DNA of 64,000 nucleotides from Austropuccinia psidii (Eukaryota; Basidiomycota; Pucciniomycetes; Pucciniales; Sphaerophragmiaceae). Made by a program: the position numbers and the translations under genes. The DNA lies in contig JALGQZ010000018.1 of NCBI GenBank assembly GCA_023105745.1, positions 17,741,773 through 17,805,772 on the forward strand, in the 5' to 3' direction. The notes under the pieces were generated by a model that had not been told where the DNA came from, searched no databases, and worked only from the letters and a program-made list of their open reading frames with translations. Positions 48,479 through 59,420 of the stretch are shown in pieces (the stretch's first letter is position 1; each line of letters begins with the position of its first letter).

Positions 48479-49309
48479 CTATTCAGAAAAGATATTTCAG
48501 ATTGTATATCAGTATTTTATGATAAAACAAAATGATTATATTCAATTCTACTGTTATTTTTCGAAATTTTTAAGTGTTTTTATTTTTTTTATTGTTTTTA
48601 TATGTTTTTGTTTGAAAAATAACAGTTTTAAGTTTTTCACTTATGTTTTATAAGTGAAAAAACTGTAATATCCAAGTGTTTTGTGAATGATTCACTTGGA
48701 TATTATTGTGTTTTTTGTGTAAACACGTCAAATTTATTAAATTATAATAAATTTGATTTTTTATTATAAATATTATAAATAATATTTATTATAAGACTTT
48801 GATATTAGTTAAATATCAAGTAATTACAAGTTTTCACGTCAATTTGAGTGATATCTTGTTTTAAAGGAAATATTTAATTAAAATATTCCTTGTAAAATAA
48901 TAAAAAATTATTTTATTATTTTATATTTATTAATTATTAATTGATAAATGTTTATATATTAATTTTCACGCACTTTGGTGAAAAATAATAGTAAAATAAA
49001 TAATATACTGTTTGTATATTATTATTTATATTGAAATTTAAATAATACAGATGTATTATTATGAAATTTCGTGGAATTTATTGCAATAAATAAAAAAAAT
49101 AAAGAGGATATGTACTCTTATTCTCAACAAAAATATTTTATAATATATATTTTTGGAGTAAAAAAAAAAGAATTGTATAAAAAAAATGATAATAAAATAA
49201 AAATTTTACTCACTTGTAGTGAAATACCTTTTAAATAGCTGAATTTTACGCCTAATTCAGTTCAAAATACGTCCAATAAGGTTGAATAACCACGGCCAGG
49301 CCCCCAAAT
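48106..49309 (-). promoter_or_regulatory. Element F leader: primer-binding site and AUG-free 5' untranslated region
   Basis: The primer-binding site TGGGGGCCTGGCCGTGG is at 49306-49290, 3 nt from the LTR. From the last ATG upstream of the TATA box (49690) down to the Gag ATG at 48105 there is no ATG on the sense strand, although the other strand has many. The part 48480-49200 is extremely AT-rich and behaves as intron or untranslated RNA; 48167-48478 is ORF0 exon 1 with balanced composition. A strong donor-like GTGAGT lies at 49213-49208. Confidence 0.8.
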
Positions 49310-50809
49310 TGTCAGGGTGAGTCTATGTAGAAGCTTAAAAACAGTAAATACAAGCTAGTACTATGACTGTGACACGTCAAAATAAGTAATAAAAAAATTC
49401 TTCAGGTCCTACTGCTACGTGGTAACAGTGGTGATGAGTCTATTGAGGACCTGGGTTGCAATGTTCTAATATCTTTGACTGTAAAGAGACACTACAATAA
49501 TTATATTTAATTATATCTTTAAGTATTCTAAGGACACTACTGATGATTAACAGTCTTGTCACGTAAGAATATATAATAAAAAGATAAGATGAGGATTTTT
49601 GAAGGCAAAAACCCTTCTTTTTATATCTTTCAAGACTGTCAAGAGTTATTTACTCTTCACACGTCAGAGGAGTGAAAATTTTCACTCCATTGGCCAGTCT
49701 GTGGTTCTGGATCCTCAATTCTGACGTCAGTAGAGGCAGAATTGTGGTTTTGGGACCACAAATGATCATTCTGGATCAATACAGGATGAAAAAACTTTTC
49801 ACCTGCCACGTCAGCACTTGGATGACGTTGTTCTGGTGTTTGTATGACTAATACTAGTCATTCTGGGCGGGTTTAAGCTTTGAACAACCATTATTTTGAG
49901 TATTAAGACTGTACTGGTTGGTACAGGTTTGGTACAGGCCAGTATTGGCCAAAAAACTTCCAACCAAGATATCTTGGTCAGTTTTTGAGATATCAAGAAA
50001 CTAAGAGCACAGAATTGAAGGGCGTAATGAGCTCTTCAATTTGGTATGCTTCATGTTTACCCTTCTTTAAAATAGCAAAAGTTATAAGGGTTTTAAGTTT
50101 TTGGATGTATTTTTGTACATCAGTATGAGGCTTCAAAAACTTCCATACCAGATATCTTCTTCAATTTGGAAGATATCTGTATTCTGATGATACAGTTTTG
50201 TAGGGCTTGATTAGCCCTACAGTTTGGTATGTGACACTGTACAGTTGTATGAGTGTATGCCAAAGATACAGGGGTTTGTTTATTTTCTTATTTTCAGAAT
50301 ATCTGTATTTTGGTTGTTAAACCTTTGAACCAAGATCCCTCAGTCAATTTAAGAGATACAGAGGTCTAAGGTGTCTCAAATTAAAGCTCTTGTTGAGATC
50401 TTTAATTTGGTTATACTTTTGTACAGTTTTGTACAAGCCCTCTTTGACTTTCAGGGGGGCTTGGTTTTGAAAATGAGGTTATATGGTATCTCCAGTTGTA
50501 GTGGTGTTACAACAACATGGATAATATCATTGTGTAGCTCTCTATGTGAGCTTTAAGAAAAATAACATTTTGGTATAGGATAACTTAAATATGCATAAGT
50601 TAGATGAGAGGTGAAAATAAGGGTTTTGACTTGTTTATTCTCCTCTAGGTTTCCTTATTCTGTTTGGATAAGGTTGGTGTTTAATGTAAGAGGGTTGTTT
50701 TCTCTTAATTATTACCTGTATTGACTATTTTTGTTCAATACTTGTCATACCATTATTTATGGTATGTTGGATGTCATGCTAGTGCTCTGTTTTGAGTCAC
50801 AGGCTGACA
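49310..50809 (-). repeat. Element F 5' LTR (1500 bp)
   Basis: It is the partner of the 3' LTR with the same edges. The TATA box lies at about 49613-49627, so transcription should start near 49590 and the R/U5 part is about 280 bp. TGAGG at 50810-50814 is the target duplication. Confidence 0.96.
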
Positions 50810-50814
50810 TGAGG

Positions 50815-52858
50815 AGACTAGGGAAGAACAGTACTCTGATGAAAGTGAATAAGAAGATCAAACTGAACAACTTCAAAGCCTTATGAAACAAATGCAAGAT
50901 CTCTTATTAACTCAAGGAAAAAAGAAAGGAAGGAGAAGACAATCAACATCATTCACACCTGGAGCTAGTCCTAGTGAACCAACATTACCAAGACATGTTA
51001 GACCTTCAGAGGCACCAATATCACCAAAACCTAGACCTAGAGCAACCTCTACTCCAGGAACAGAATCAAGACCTCAACCTCATCAAAGGAGAGCATTTTA
51101 TCCACACCTACAAGCCCAAGTCTATTACAACATCAAACATTCAGACAGGATAGGCCTGTTGTTAAGATTAAAGATGAATATTATAACATAAATTTCAATG
51201 GAGAAGAAGTAGAAAAGCTTATCAGAAAAGTAGAAAGAATAGCTCAGATTGAAGGAGCTAGAGGGGAAGATTTAGCAATGCAGATGGCCTTTTGGAAAAC
51301 TGATTCAAGAATCAGTGATGCCATAGAAGCAATGCCAGGGTATGAAGAAGGAGACTGGAGTCAACTAAAGAAAGACCTCATCACTAAATGGGGAAGAGTT
51401 GAACCAGAAAGGAGATATAGAAAGGACTCACTTATAAATTTATTTAATGATACTCAAGATGCAGGAGGAATTAGTACTCTCTCTCAATATGAAAGGCTTA
51501 TAGGGGAGTATGAAACTATCATTACTTATATTCTTAGATATAAATATATTCCTCAAGATAATATGTTTCATGAAGATTTGTTGGACTGTCTCTCTGCAGA
51601 CATAAAAGGAGCTATCAGTAAAGAAATGATAAAAGAGAATGTAATGGTTAGAGCAGAAGATGGAGGAGATCTAATACCACCAATGAAGATCTTGAAGAAG
51701 TATATTGAACAGGAATTGGAAGCAAGGATATTAGTCACCAAAAGACTTTCACCTCCAAGAATATCTGCACAAAAAGAATCAAAGAATAAGAAAAAAAGGG
51801 TTCAATTCAAAGAGGAGTTACTTCCAGGAATGAAAGAAGCCCTCAAGAAAATGAAAGAAATTACACAAACACTAAAAGAACAAAAGGAAATAGTCAAGGA
51901 TGAGGCACCTGCTGAAAATGAAGATATCAAACAGCTTATGAATCAGCTATATGAATAAACTAATGTGGCTACACCCCAAAAGAAAATAATTAATAGCCCT
52001 CAGTCAAACAATCAGGGAGTCAGACCAACAGATAATGTCCCCCCACCACCAAATAGAAGTGTGCCCTATGTTCCTGCACAGAATGTACCAAAGTTTACTG
52101 TTAAATGTTATCATTGCTCAGAAGAAGGACACTAAACAGGAAGATTCAATGAGCTCATTGAAGATCAAAATAAGAATTGGGTAATCAGACAAGGTTTTAA
52201 TTATTTATATCCAAACTGGGAAAGAGTACCAAATGATGGAAAGTTCTCACCTAAATACCTAGTAAGGGAATTCCGAAAGGAACAAGAAGAAATTAAAAGA
52301 AAATTAGATGAGAAGACTAAAGCAGAAGAACAAAAAAGAAAAGAAAAGTCCACTGCCCTCATTTCAATGGATGATTGGGGAGATTGGCAACCACCTTGCA
52401 TCTCAACAGGACTAGAAGAACCTCTTGGATATGCTTATGGTCTAAGGAATACAAAACAAAGAAAAGAACAGGAAGAAAAATTGAAAACTAAATCCCAACA
52501 ATTACCCTCGAAAGAGACTATTCAACCCAAAGAAACCATCATAAAAAAGCCTAGCATACCTGGTGGATATATTGAGAATGATGAACCAAAAGAGGAAAGA
52601 GTCATGATTCCAACAAAATACAAGTCACAAAAGTCTCCTGAAATAAACAAATTACCAGAGCCTAGTACACCTAAAACACAAACACCATTAAAAAATAAAT
52701 TAGAACAAGAAAACAGAGTCATTTTGAAAAAAGAAGAACAACTAATTAAAAGGCCTCCAGTAAAGGGAAATGATGGGGAACCAATTATTGTAAAATTCCT
52801 GAATAGGGTGTTAGATCAGAAAATTAATCTCACCTTAGAAGAAATTTTGACAATATGA
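50815..52858 (+). pseudogene. gag: Element C gag, continued after F (stops and one frameshift)
   Basis: The first block has a basic, proline-rich N-terminal region (KKKGRRRQSTSFTPG, EAPISPKPRPRATSTPG). A shift of frame near 51130-51190 leads into the Gag domain 51195-51958 (NFNGEEVEKLIRKVERIA, AMPGYEEGDWSQLKKDLI, DSLINLFNDTQDAGG). After a TAA at 51956 the same frame continues: KCYHCSEEGH at about 52105 is a zinc knuckle whose end is lost to a stop at 52134. A charged, lysine-rich region with MDDWGDWQPP follows to TGA 52856-52858. This Gag type differs from the A/B/E/F and D types. Confidence 0.82.
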
Positions 52859-53581
52859 CCAAGATTCATGGAAGAAATGAAATTTCTCTCTTACACAGAA
52901 AAGAAATATTGAATGTCACTCAAATCTATTAACACTGAAGAACAAGAATTAACTCAAGAGAAAATTATTGTCATAGATAAAATACATTTTTCCTGCCCAC
53001 TAGGAATGATAAATATTCTTATTGGTCAGAAAGAGTACACATTCAAAGCTTTGGTGGATACTGGAGCTGAATTAAATATGATACCTGAGAATGAATCAAT
53101 CAAAACAGGACTAGCTATTAGAACTTTAGACATGAAAATAAGAGGAATAGGAGGACACAGTACTGCAATTGTTGGCTTAGCAGAAAATACACCCATAATA
53201 TTACCATCTGGAGATGAAAGAAGAATTCACTTCTTTGTAGCCAGAGGTGCTGTTCACACGGTCATTGGAAGACCTTTCCTTGCTGATAATGGAATAAGGC
53301 TTGACCATTCTCAGGATCAAAGAGAAATTCCAAGCTATAAAGAACCTGATGGAAGAAGATTTTGCATCCCAATATGCTCACCGGAAACCAAAGGATGGCA
53401 TATACACCCACCAAAGGGAATGGAGCTGTGTAATTCTACCCAAATTGAAGAATGGAAGATAAATCATATAAGTAATATCAGAAGATTTCAAAAAATTATC
53501 TCAAGAAAATCCAAGAATAAACAAAAGTCAAGTACCTATAAAACCAAACCCAGAAATTCCTATCAAACATCCCAAAGCTGA
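52859..53581 (+). pseudogene. Element C retropepsin-like aspartic protease
   Basis: It continues the gag frame. The catalytic motif VDTGAELNMIP near 53056-53090 is followed by the second hallmark IGRPFLADNGIRL near 53263, so both halves of the retropepsin fold are present with catalytic Asp kept. The preceding region is rich in K and E. A stop at 52910-52912 just before the MSLKS reading separates it from gag, so it is not expressible as a fusion without readthrough. The frame ends at 53581 with a serine/lysine-rich tail. Confidence 0.8.
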
Positions 53582-53651
53582 ATTGACTAGCAATGATTTT
53601 AAAAGTAGCAAAATAAAAAATGTACACCTCAATTACCCTCAAGCATCTGAG

Positions 53652-55802
53652 AATACTTATAGCTTTAACATGTAAGCTTTCACTCAAATTGAAGTGAAAC
53701 TAGTACAAAATGAAGGCTTAAAGCCAAAACAGCTAGTCAACAGTGTCTCACCTGTGTGTGATAAAAATGGTTGTCATATTATTAAGGAAAAAAAACCTGT
53801 TTCTGAATTCTACAAACCATTTGTAGAAGCTATATATTCAAAACCAAAGCCTAGCCTTTCACCAATGGATTTGTTGGGAGTGACTTCTGGTGCTCCAATC
53901 AAGTTTACCCAAGATTTGTTCAATAAATTTAAAAACAAGAAAACTCTAAAAAAATTTAAGGAAGATTCACCTGTTGAAAACCAAAATCAAAAGAATGAAG
54001 AATTATGTTCAGATTTATCTTATATTAATTCAAGTCAAGAAGAAACCCATCAAATAACAAATCACCAAATTAGTCCAAGTCTTGACGATTATATACTCAG
54101 TGGGAAGACCCTGAGCCTCATTGAAGATAAGCCTTCACCCCATAAAGAAAAGAAAATAAAAATAAAAGATCAATTATTCAGTAATGTAAATTACTTCAGT
54201 ATTCAGAAAGAAGACAAAATTAAAACAATAAATAAAAATCAACAATGTAACACCAAAAATGAAAATATGACCCAAATGGAGGAATTAAACTGACCAATTT
54301 ATGTCAGAGTAGGATGGGAGGAATATCCTGTCATGGAAATTATGAACCCAGACATAGAAAAAAAATCTCACCGTTGAAAATTGGATTAACTATTGGAATG
54401 AAGCCCAAAAAGAAAAATAAAACAAAACATAAAATAATAATAAAAAAAGTACAGGTTGTTATGCCAACTGATGAAACAATTTATTTACCATTTACTGTTG
54501 AGGGAGCAACAAACTTTATAATTTTGGGAAAGGAATTCTGTAATTACTTTACTATTATAAAGAATATTCATGAATCCTCAATAGAAGTTGAAGAAAGTAC
54601 AAACTTACAAGATAATGAGATGAACAAAGACAAAGAAGAACAATATTCTAATGTGTTTAGCTGTAGCATATTCAAAAATTCAGAAGAATCATTTAATACA
54701 GAAATAAGCATTATGCAAAATAAAGATATGCATAAAAAAATTTTTGTAAGGTATATAAACCTGAAATAATTGATCTTACTCAAGAGTCACCTACACCATT
54801 TCTGAGAGAAACCAAAGCTTTACCACCACCATCAATAATATCATTATAAAGTGAACCAGAAGCTACCATCATGCAAGAATTTCCCAATTAAAATAGTCTA
54901 CTAATTCAATCACAGCAAGAAATGCTGAAGATGGAATTACTAGAATATCAACCAACATTCAATCAAAATATGAATCAAGAGTCATCAGCCTTAAAATATT
55001 TGATTGACCCAATTTTATTCAATTATAACAATAATCAATCATCATTCCCACCTCACTCTTTGGAGGAAGATTTGATAGATCTTACCCTCATTAATACAGA
55101 ATATAAATTATAAAACAAAGTAAAAAACAAAAAACTCAAGAATTTAATGTTTAGAATCTTAATTTAACTCATAAAGAAGATTTTCAACCTTCAAATCATT
55201 GAAACAATCATGAAAAAGTGTTTCAGTTAAAAGATTTAATTCATAAAGAATACATTTTATCACTTTTTGAATTGGAAAATTATAATTTTGGATAACCTAG
55301 TCAAATTATTAAAAGCCTCAACCTAGAATATCTAGAATACCTTTGTCAACAGAATGTAGTACCTCAAGAAGAGGCGTTGATTACCTTACCTGATACATTT
55401 TTGGATAAATTAAAACCCCTTGAAGAAAACATACCAGTCACAAACCTTGAGATAATAAATAATCTTCAGTCAAAAGAGTATTACCAAGAATCGACTCAAG
55501 AGGAAGAGGACTGACTTGAAATATATGATGGATTAATCAATCCAAATACCAAAAACAAGAAATAAAAGACAAATAATGAAATGAGTTTAATTGAGGAAGA
55601 AAGAAATGATAACTCTTCAATTGACTTACTTCTTATTAATGAAGAAAAGAAAATTTCAAAAAATAAAATAAGTGAAAAGTTTATGAATGAATTTTATAAA
55701 CAAAATTTCAATTTTAATAAGAAGTTTGATCTTGAATTAGAATTGAAATTTAAACATCATAAAACCCCATTATCTCTCAAGAAACTCCAATTTAAGATTT
55801 AA
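53652..55802 (+). pseudogene. Element C coding tail of unknown function, decayed
   Basis: Blocks at 53652-54293 (FTQIEVKLVQNEG, YKPFVEAIYSKPKPSLSPMD), 54314-54769 (VVMPTDETIYLPFTVEGATN, IILGKEFCNYFTI), 54922-55113 and 55581-55802 are coding-like but separated by stops. They are rich in Lys, Asn, Gln and Ser. The LPFTVEGATNFIILGKEF segment resembles the second lobe of a protease-like beta fold, weakly. No RT, RNase H or integrase motif was found in any frame. It belongs to C by position and base composition. Confidence 0.55.
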
Positions 55803-56759
55803 AAAGAAATTCAAGTTTTTTTAATAATAAATTTGAGAGTAGTATAATTTTTAATTTAAAAAAAACTCTACAAAATTACCAAAGACATAAAAAAATCACT
55901 TCAAAATTGAATGTAATCTAGCTATATTACTTGTTTCTTATGTTATTGTTCTTCATTTCAATCTCAGTAAATTTCTTATTTTTTTTAGCTATTTTATTAT
56001 TATTTTTTTTTACTTAAAAATTTCTTATTGTGATTCTTATCAAAAAAAAATATAAGAAGGGAAAAATAGCATATTACAAGTCTGGAACTACTCTTACATG
56101 TTTCAGACTTTAAATATTATTTTTTTAGACCTATTATTAGCTATATAGCTTGTTATACCTTTTATTTCATTATCTCATTACTTTATTGGTTACATTAAAA
56201 AAATAAATATAATATTTATGTAAAAACTAAATAAATAAATAAAGAAAAGAAAACCTTACCCTATGTTTTGTTATAAAGTCTTATAGACACAAAATCTCAA
56301 CATAGCAATATTTAGTCATTTATTATTTTTTTATCCATTTCACATTCAAAATAACATTCATAGCACACTAGGTAAAACAAAAAACAAATAAAATAAAATA
56401 AACATGGTTTTATTTGTTCTTTATTTGATTGTTTATTTTTTCAACAGTTTTATATTCAAAAAAAATAATAATACTAATAAGAATAACTATATAAAAAAAA
56501 CCCTGGGGGGGCTATAACAATGCTTTCCTGGCTAAACCATCCACAAGCAAAATGTTGTGGTGGAGAAATACTACCTACTTATTATCAAAAAAAAAGCAAA
56601 ATTAAATAACATAAAAAAATAAATAAATAAAAATAACATATGAGCAAGGAGGTCAGGCAGGGTAATACCCATAATCCGCACTTCCACAAATGTCCACTAG
56701 CAACACTGCAAGCCTAGTTATATATATATATATAATAATGATAAAAAAACAAAAAAGAA
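55803..56759. other. AT-rich spacer, no gene seen
   Basis: Long A and T runs and a TATATA microsatellite near 56719 occur here, with no coding or RNA signal that I can support. Confidence 0.6.
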
Positions 56760-57251
56760 TTACTCCTCAAGACGCTGGTATAAATAAATAATTTGAGTAA
56801 TTCCATGACAAAAAGTCTTGAGCAAATTGTTGGTAGCATAAGGGGGATGACCTTGGCTATAAGTGACCTCCATTAAGTAACCTAAATTGGTTACTGCAGC
56901 ATCAAATTCAGCAAACACAATCCCAAAATTGTGCTTTAACTTGTTTTCCAAAAGGATTTAAAGATCAGAATTGGTAGGAGAAGCTGAAATGGTGAGTGCA
57001 GTCGCAAAAGAAGGAAGGGGGGAATTGCTACAAATGATAGAAGGAGTAATTGGGGCATTACTAGCCAAAAAAATAGGCAAAGAATGTTGATTGTGGGAAG
57101 AGTCCTTGACGATAGTAGAAGAAATGGTAAGTAAATTAAGAAAAGGATCTCCCATTGATGGTATGGAAAACTTGTAATGGATATTTGGAAGTACAATTTT
57201 GACGGATTGAGAACCTTTGGAAGAAGGTTTGATTTTGATGGAAAAAGACAT
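56760..57251 (-). pseudogene. Unrecognised 163-codon gene with one in-frame stop and upstream intron-like sequences
   Basis: From ATG 57251 (MSFSIKIKPSSKGSQS) the frame runs to 56760 (TQIIYLYQRLEE), broken once by TAA at 56958-56960. Composition is balanced compared with the AT-rich surroundings, which argues for real coding. The sequence is hydrophobic-serine rich at first (FLNLLTISSTIVKD), then FGIVFAEFDAAVTNLGYL. Upstream on the same strand are splice-like pairs: GTGAGT near 57508 with TTTTTTGTAG near 57427, and GTAAGT near 57344 with TTCCATAG near 57254, which would lie in the 5' untranslated region. I do not recognise the family; it could be a host gene, an accessory protein of C, or another element. 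Confidence 0.5.
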
Positions 57252-59420
57252 ATCTATGGAAGAGCAGGGTGATAATAAAAAAAAGAGAGACACATGCAGT
57301 CTTATATAAAAAAATATAAATAAATAAATTGAGAGGGACTTACCCTTTCAAACCCCATCATAAAACATGCATAAAATGCCTAAAATCCACATCCAAACCA
57401 TAAACTAGAAAAGGTTCTCATTATGACCTACAAAAAAAAAGTTTAGTTAGTAAGAAAAAAAAACAAGGAATGCAAAAGAAACAGAGCTATGAGAAGGAAT
57501 GACTCACCATATATTGCTCCAACAACATTTGAATTAGAATATACATAAATGCATAATACCATCAAAAACACCACCATTTAAATGTAGAAGAAGAGATTTG
57601 CGCTTGAAGCATAGCAGCCGTTGGGAAAAGATAACAATATATATTAAAACTTTAATTCAAAAGAGATTTTCAATGTGGTGAACAGCTAAATAAATCAAAT
57701 AACTTAGAATTAAATCAAGATAACTGTATAATGAATTAGCAATAATCTATTAATTTTTTGTAACTACTACATAAATAAATAATGAAGAAGTGTCAATCTA
57801 GTTATTAAATTAATTTAAAAAAAGAAGAATCACCAATGTGGGTGGTCTCTAAACGTGCTAATGAAGATGTTCAACAAGCTTGTAGTAGCATAAATAATCT
57901 AAAAAAATAAAATAAATAGAAATGAAAAACAATATAATAATAAATGAATTAATAAATTAATAAATTAAGTAGCCACTGTCATTGGGAAAGATAATAAATG
58001 TGCAAGCTTCAGATTTGAAGGGTTTGCAGTGCTGCACAGCATGCGCGACCCCCACAGCCAGTTTTCCTTTTTTTAATTATTATTTTTTACTGTTTATACC
58101 TTTTACTTAAAATTTTTTATATATTTTAAATTAAATATATATATATAATATAATAGAAAGCTTATATTAAAATAAAATCAATAAAATAATATTAGTACCT
58201 AATAGTTAGTTAAATGTGAAACTATATATAAAATATATATATTTAAATCAAGACTAAATACATTTTTGTTTTAAAAAAAAGAACAATATATGTATATATT
58301 ATAGCTAATTGAATTTTATTAGCTTAAAGTATAAATTAATTAATTAATTGTCATCCAACATACTTTAAAAAAATATATATATTTATATAATACATTTAAA
58401 ATAGATAAAAATAAATAATTAAATAAAATCTTTCTAGAATAAAATCAAAGTTTAATTGAAATTAGCAATATATATTTGAATACCAATGTTCAATTAATAT
58501 AAACAAAATACAATATAAATCTAATTAAATAAAACAAATTTCTTATTAAATACTTATACACATTCATATATACATAGAATACCTACATATATACAAATTT
58601 AGTTTAAAAAAAAGAATATATAAAAAAATAATAATAAAATCAAACAATAACAATAAATAAATAAATACTTTATTCAAAATTTGTTTTGGAAAAGGGACTA
58701 GGCCCTTACACAACATAATCTTGTGTTTTAGTTACCTTATTTTGTGTTGCTAGGGTTTCTAGGGGTTCTTATTTATGATTTTCAAATATTTTATCTTTTT
58801 TATCTGTTAAATTTAGTTTCATTTAAATTCAATTTTCTAACTAATTAAATATATATATATATATTATTTAAAAAAAATGTTTACTAGACCATTTAACAAA
58901 CAAAAAAAATATTTTAATATTTTATATTGAAATATTTTTTATCAAATGGAGAGGGGTTGAAACCCTTCTAGCTCTCAACACCTCAAGAATAAAATAATTC
59001 AATAAAAAATATATATATATAAAAAAAAGTTCAAGAAAGGGTCCTTGATATGACCTTTAACTGTCTGAATTATATTTGTAAATAACTATATAAAGCCCCT
59101 CAAGATTCCAAATATGATCCTCAATATGGCCTGAAGCTGCCTGATTATTCATAAACCAAAATACGTTATCATGATTATTATTCATTAGTAAAGAAAATCT
59201 TACTAAAAGCCCAAGAAATGGTCCTGAGTATGACCTTAAACTGCATCATCAAGATTTTTTCAGCTTCATTAATCACCTCTAGAAATCAATTTGCTGATAG
59301 GAACTAGGCAAGATGGTACCAATGAATAAAAAAAATCAGAAAAACAAAGAAAAGATTCAAGAAATATTGGTCTTATCAAAAAGAAAGAGGAGGATATTGG
59401 AGCTCAAGAGGCATAAAATA
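57252..59420. other. AT-rich spacer with possible untranslated exons, otherwise empty
   Basis: The part up to about 57640 holds the intron-like sequences upstream of the 56760-57251 gene. From 58060 to 59050 it is almost pure A+T with TATATA runs. A short unit, CAAGA(A)..GTCCTTGATATGACCTTTAACTG-like, recurs at about 59030, 59110 and 59215. No coding frame is supported. Confidence 0.5.

Larger units (their letters stand above)
40720..50809 (-). mobile_element. Element F: structurally intact, recent Ty3/gypsy chromovirus (10,090 bp)
   Basis: Both LTRs are exactly 1500 bp (49310-50809 5', 40720-42219 3') and differ at about 8 positions by eye (near 41427, 41605, 41641, 41761, 41849, 41942, 41975 and 42138 with their partners), near 99.5% identity. 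A perfect TGAGG duplication flanks it. Primer-binding site, AUG-free leader, two candidate introns, spliced ORF0, a single 1953-codon gag-pol and a polypurine tract are all present. It is the youngest insertion in the window and lies inside gag of C. It may be near-autonomous, with the reservation that one integrase zinc ligand is changed. Confidence 0.97.
38904..55802 (+). mobile_element. Element C: gag-protease LTR element, split by F
   Basis: The order is LTR (38904-40296), primer-binding site, leader, and gag start at 40674, interrupted after 46 nt by F (40720-50809). Gag then resumes at 50815, followed by a protease and a long decayed coding tail. No RT, RNase H or integrase is visible before the sequence turns into AT-rich spacer, and I find no 3' LTR. 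The right limit (last coding remnant) is therefore arbitrary. Either the element is truncated, or it is a gag-protease element relying on others. Confidence 0.75.

Noticed and set aside
48479..49213. Certain definition of intron 1 in F
   Set aside because: Two donors are possible: a strong GTGAGT giving 735 nt and a weak GTAGAA giving 73 nt, close to the 62-72 nt of A and E. Both leave a final A, so the A|TG conclusion holds, but the exact donor is open.
56640..56720. Possible tRNA or small RNA gene (balanced base composition, short GC-rich blocks)
   Set aside because: I could not fold a cloverleaf, and no B-box (GGTTCGAATCC-like) is present.
55803..59420. A 3' LTR for element C
   Set aside because: I looked for the C LTR start, the TATAAATAGAGG box and the CAGTAGCTAAGCTCAG repeats and found none of them here.
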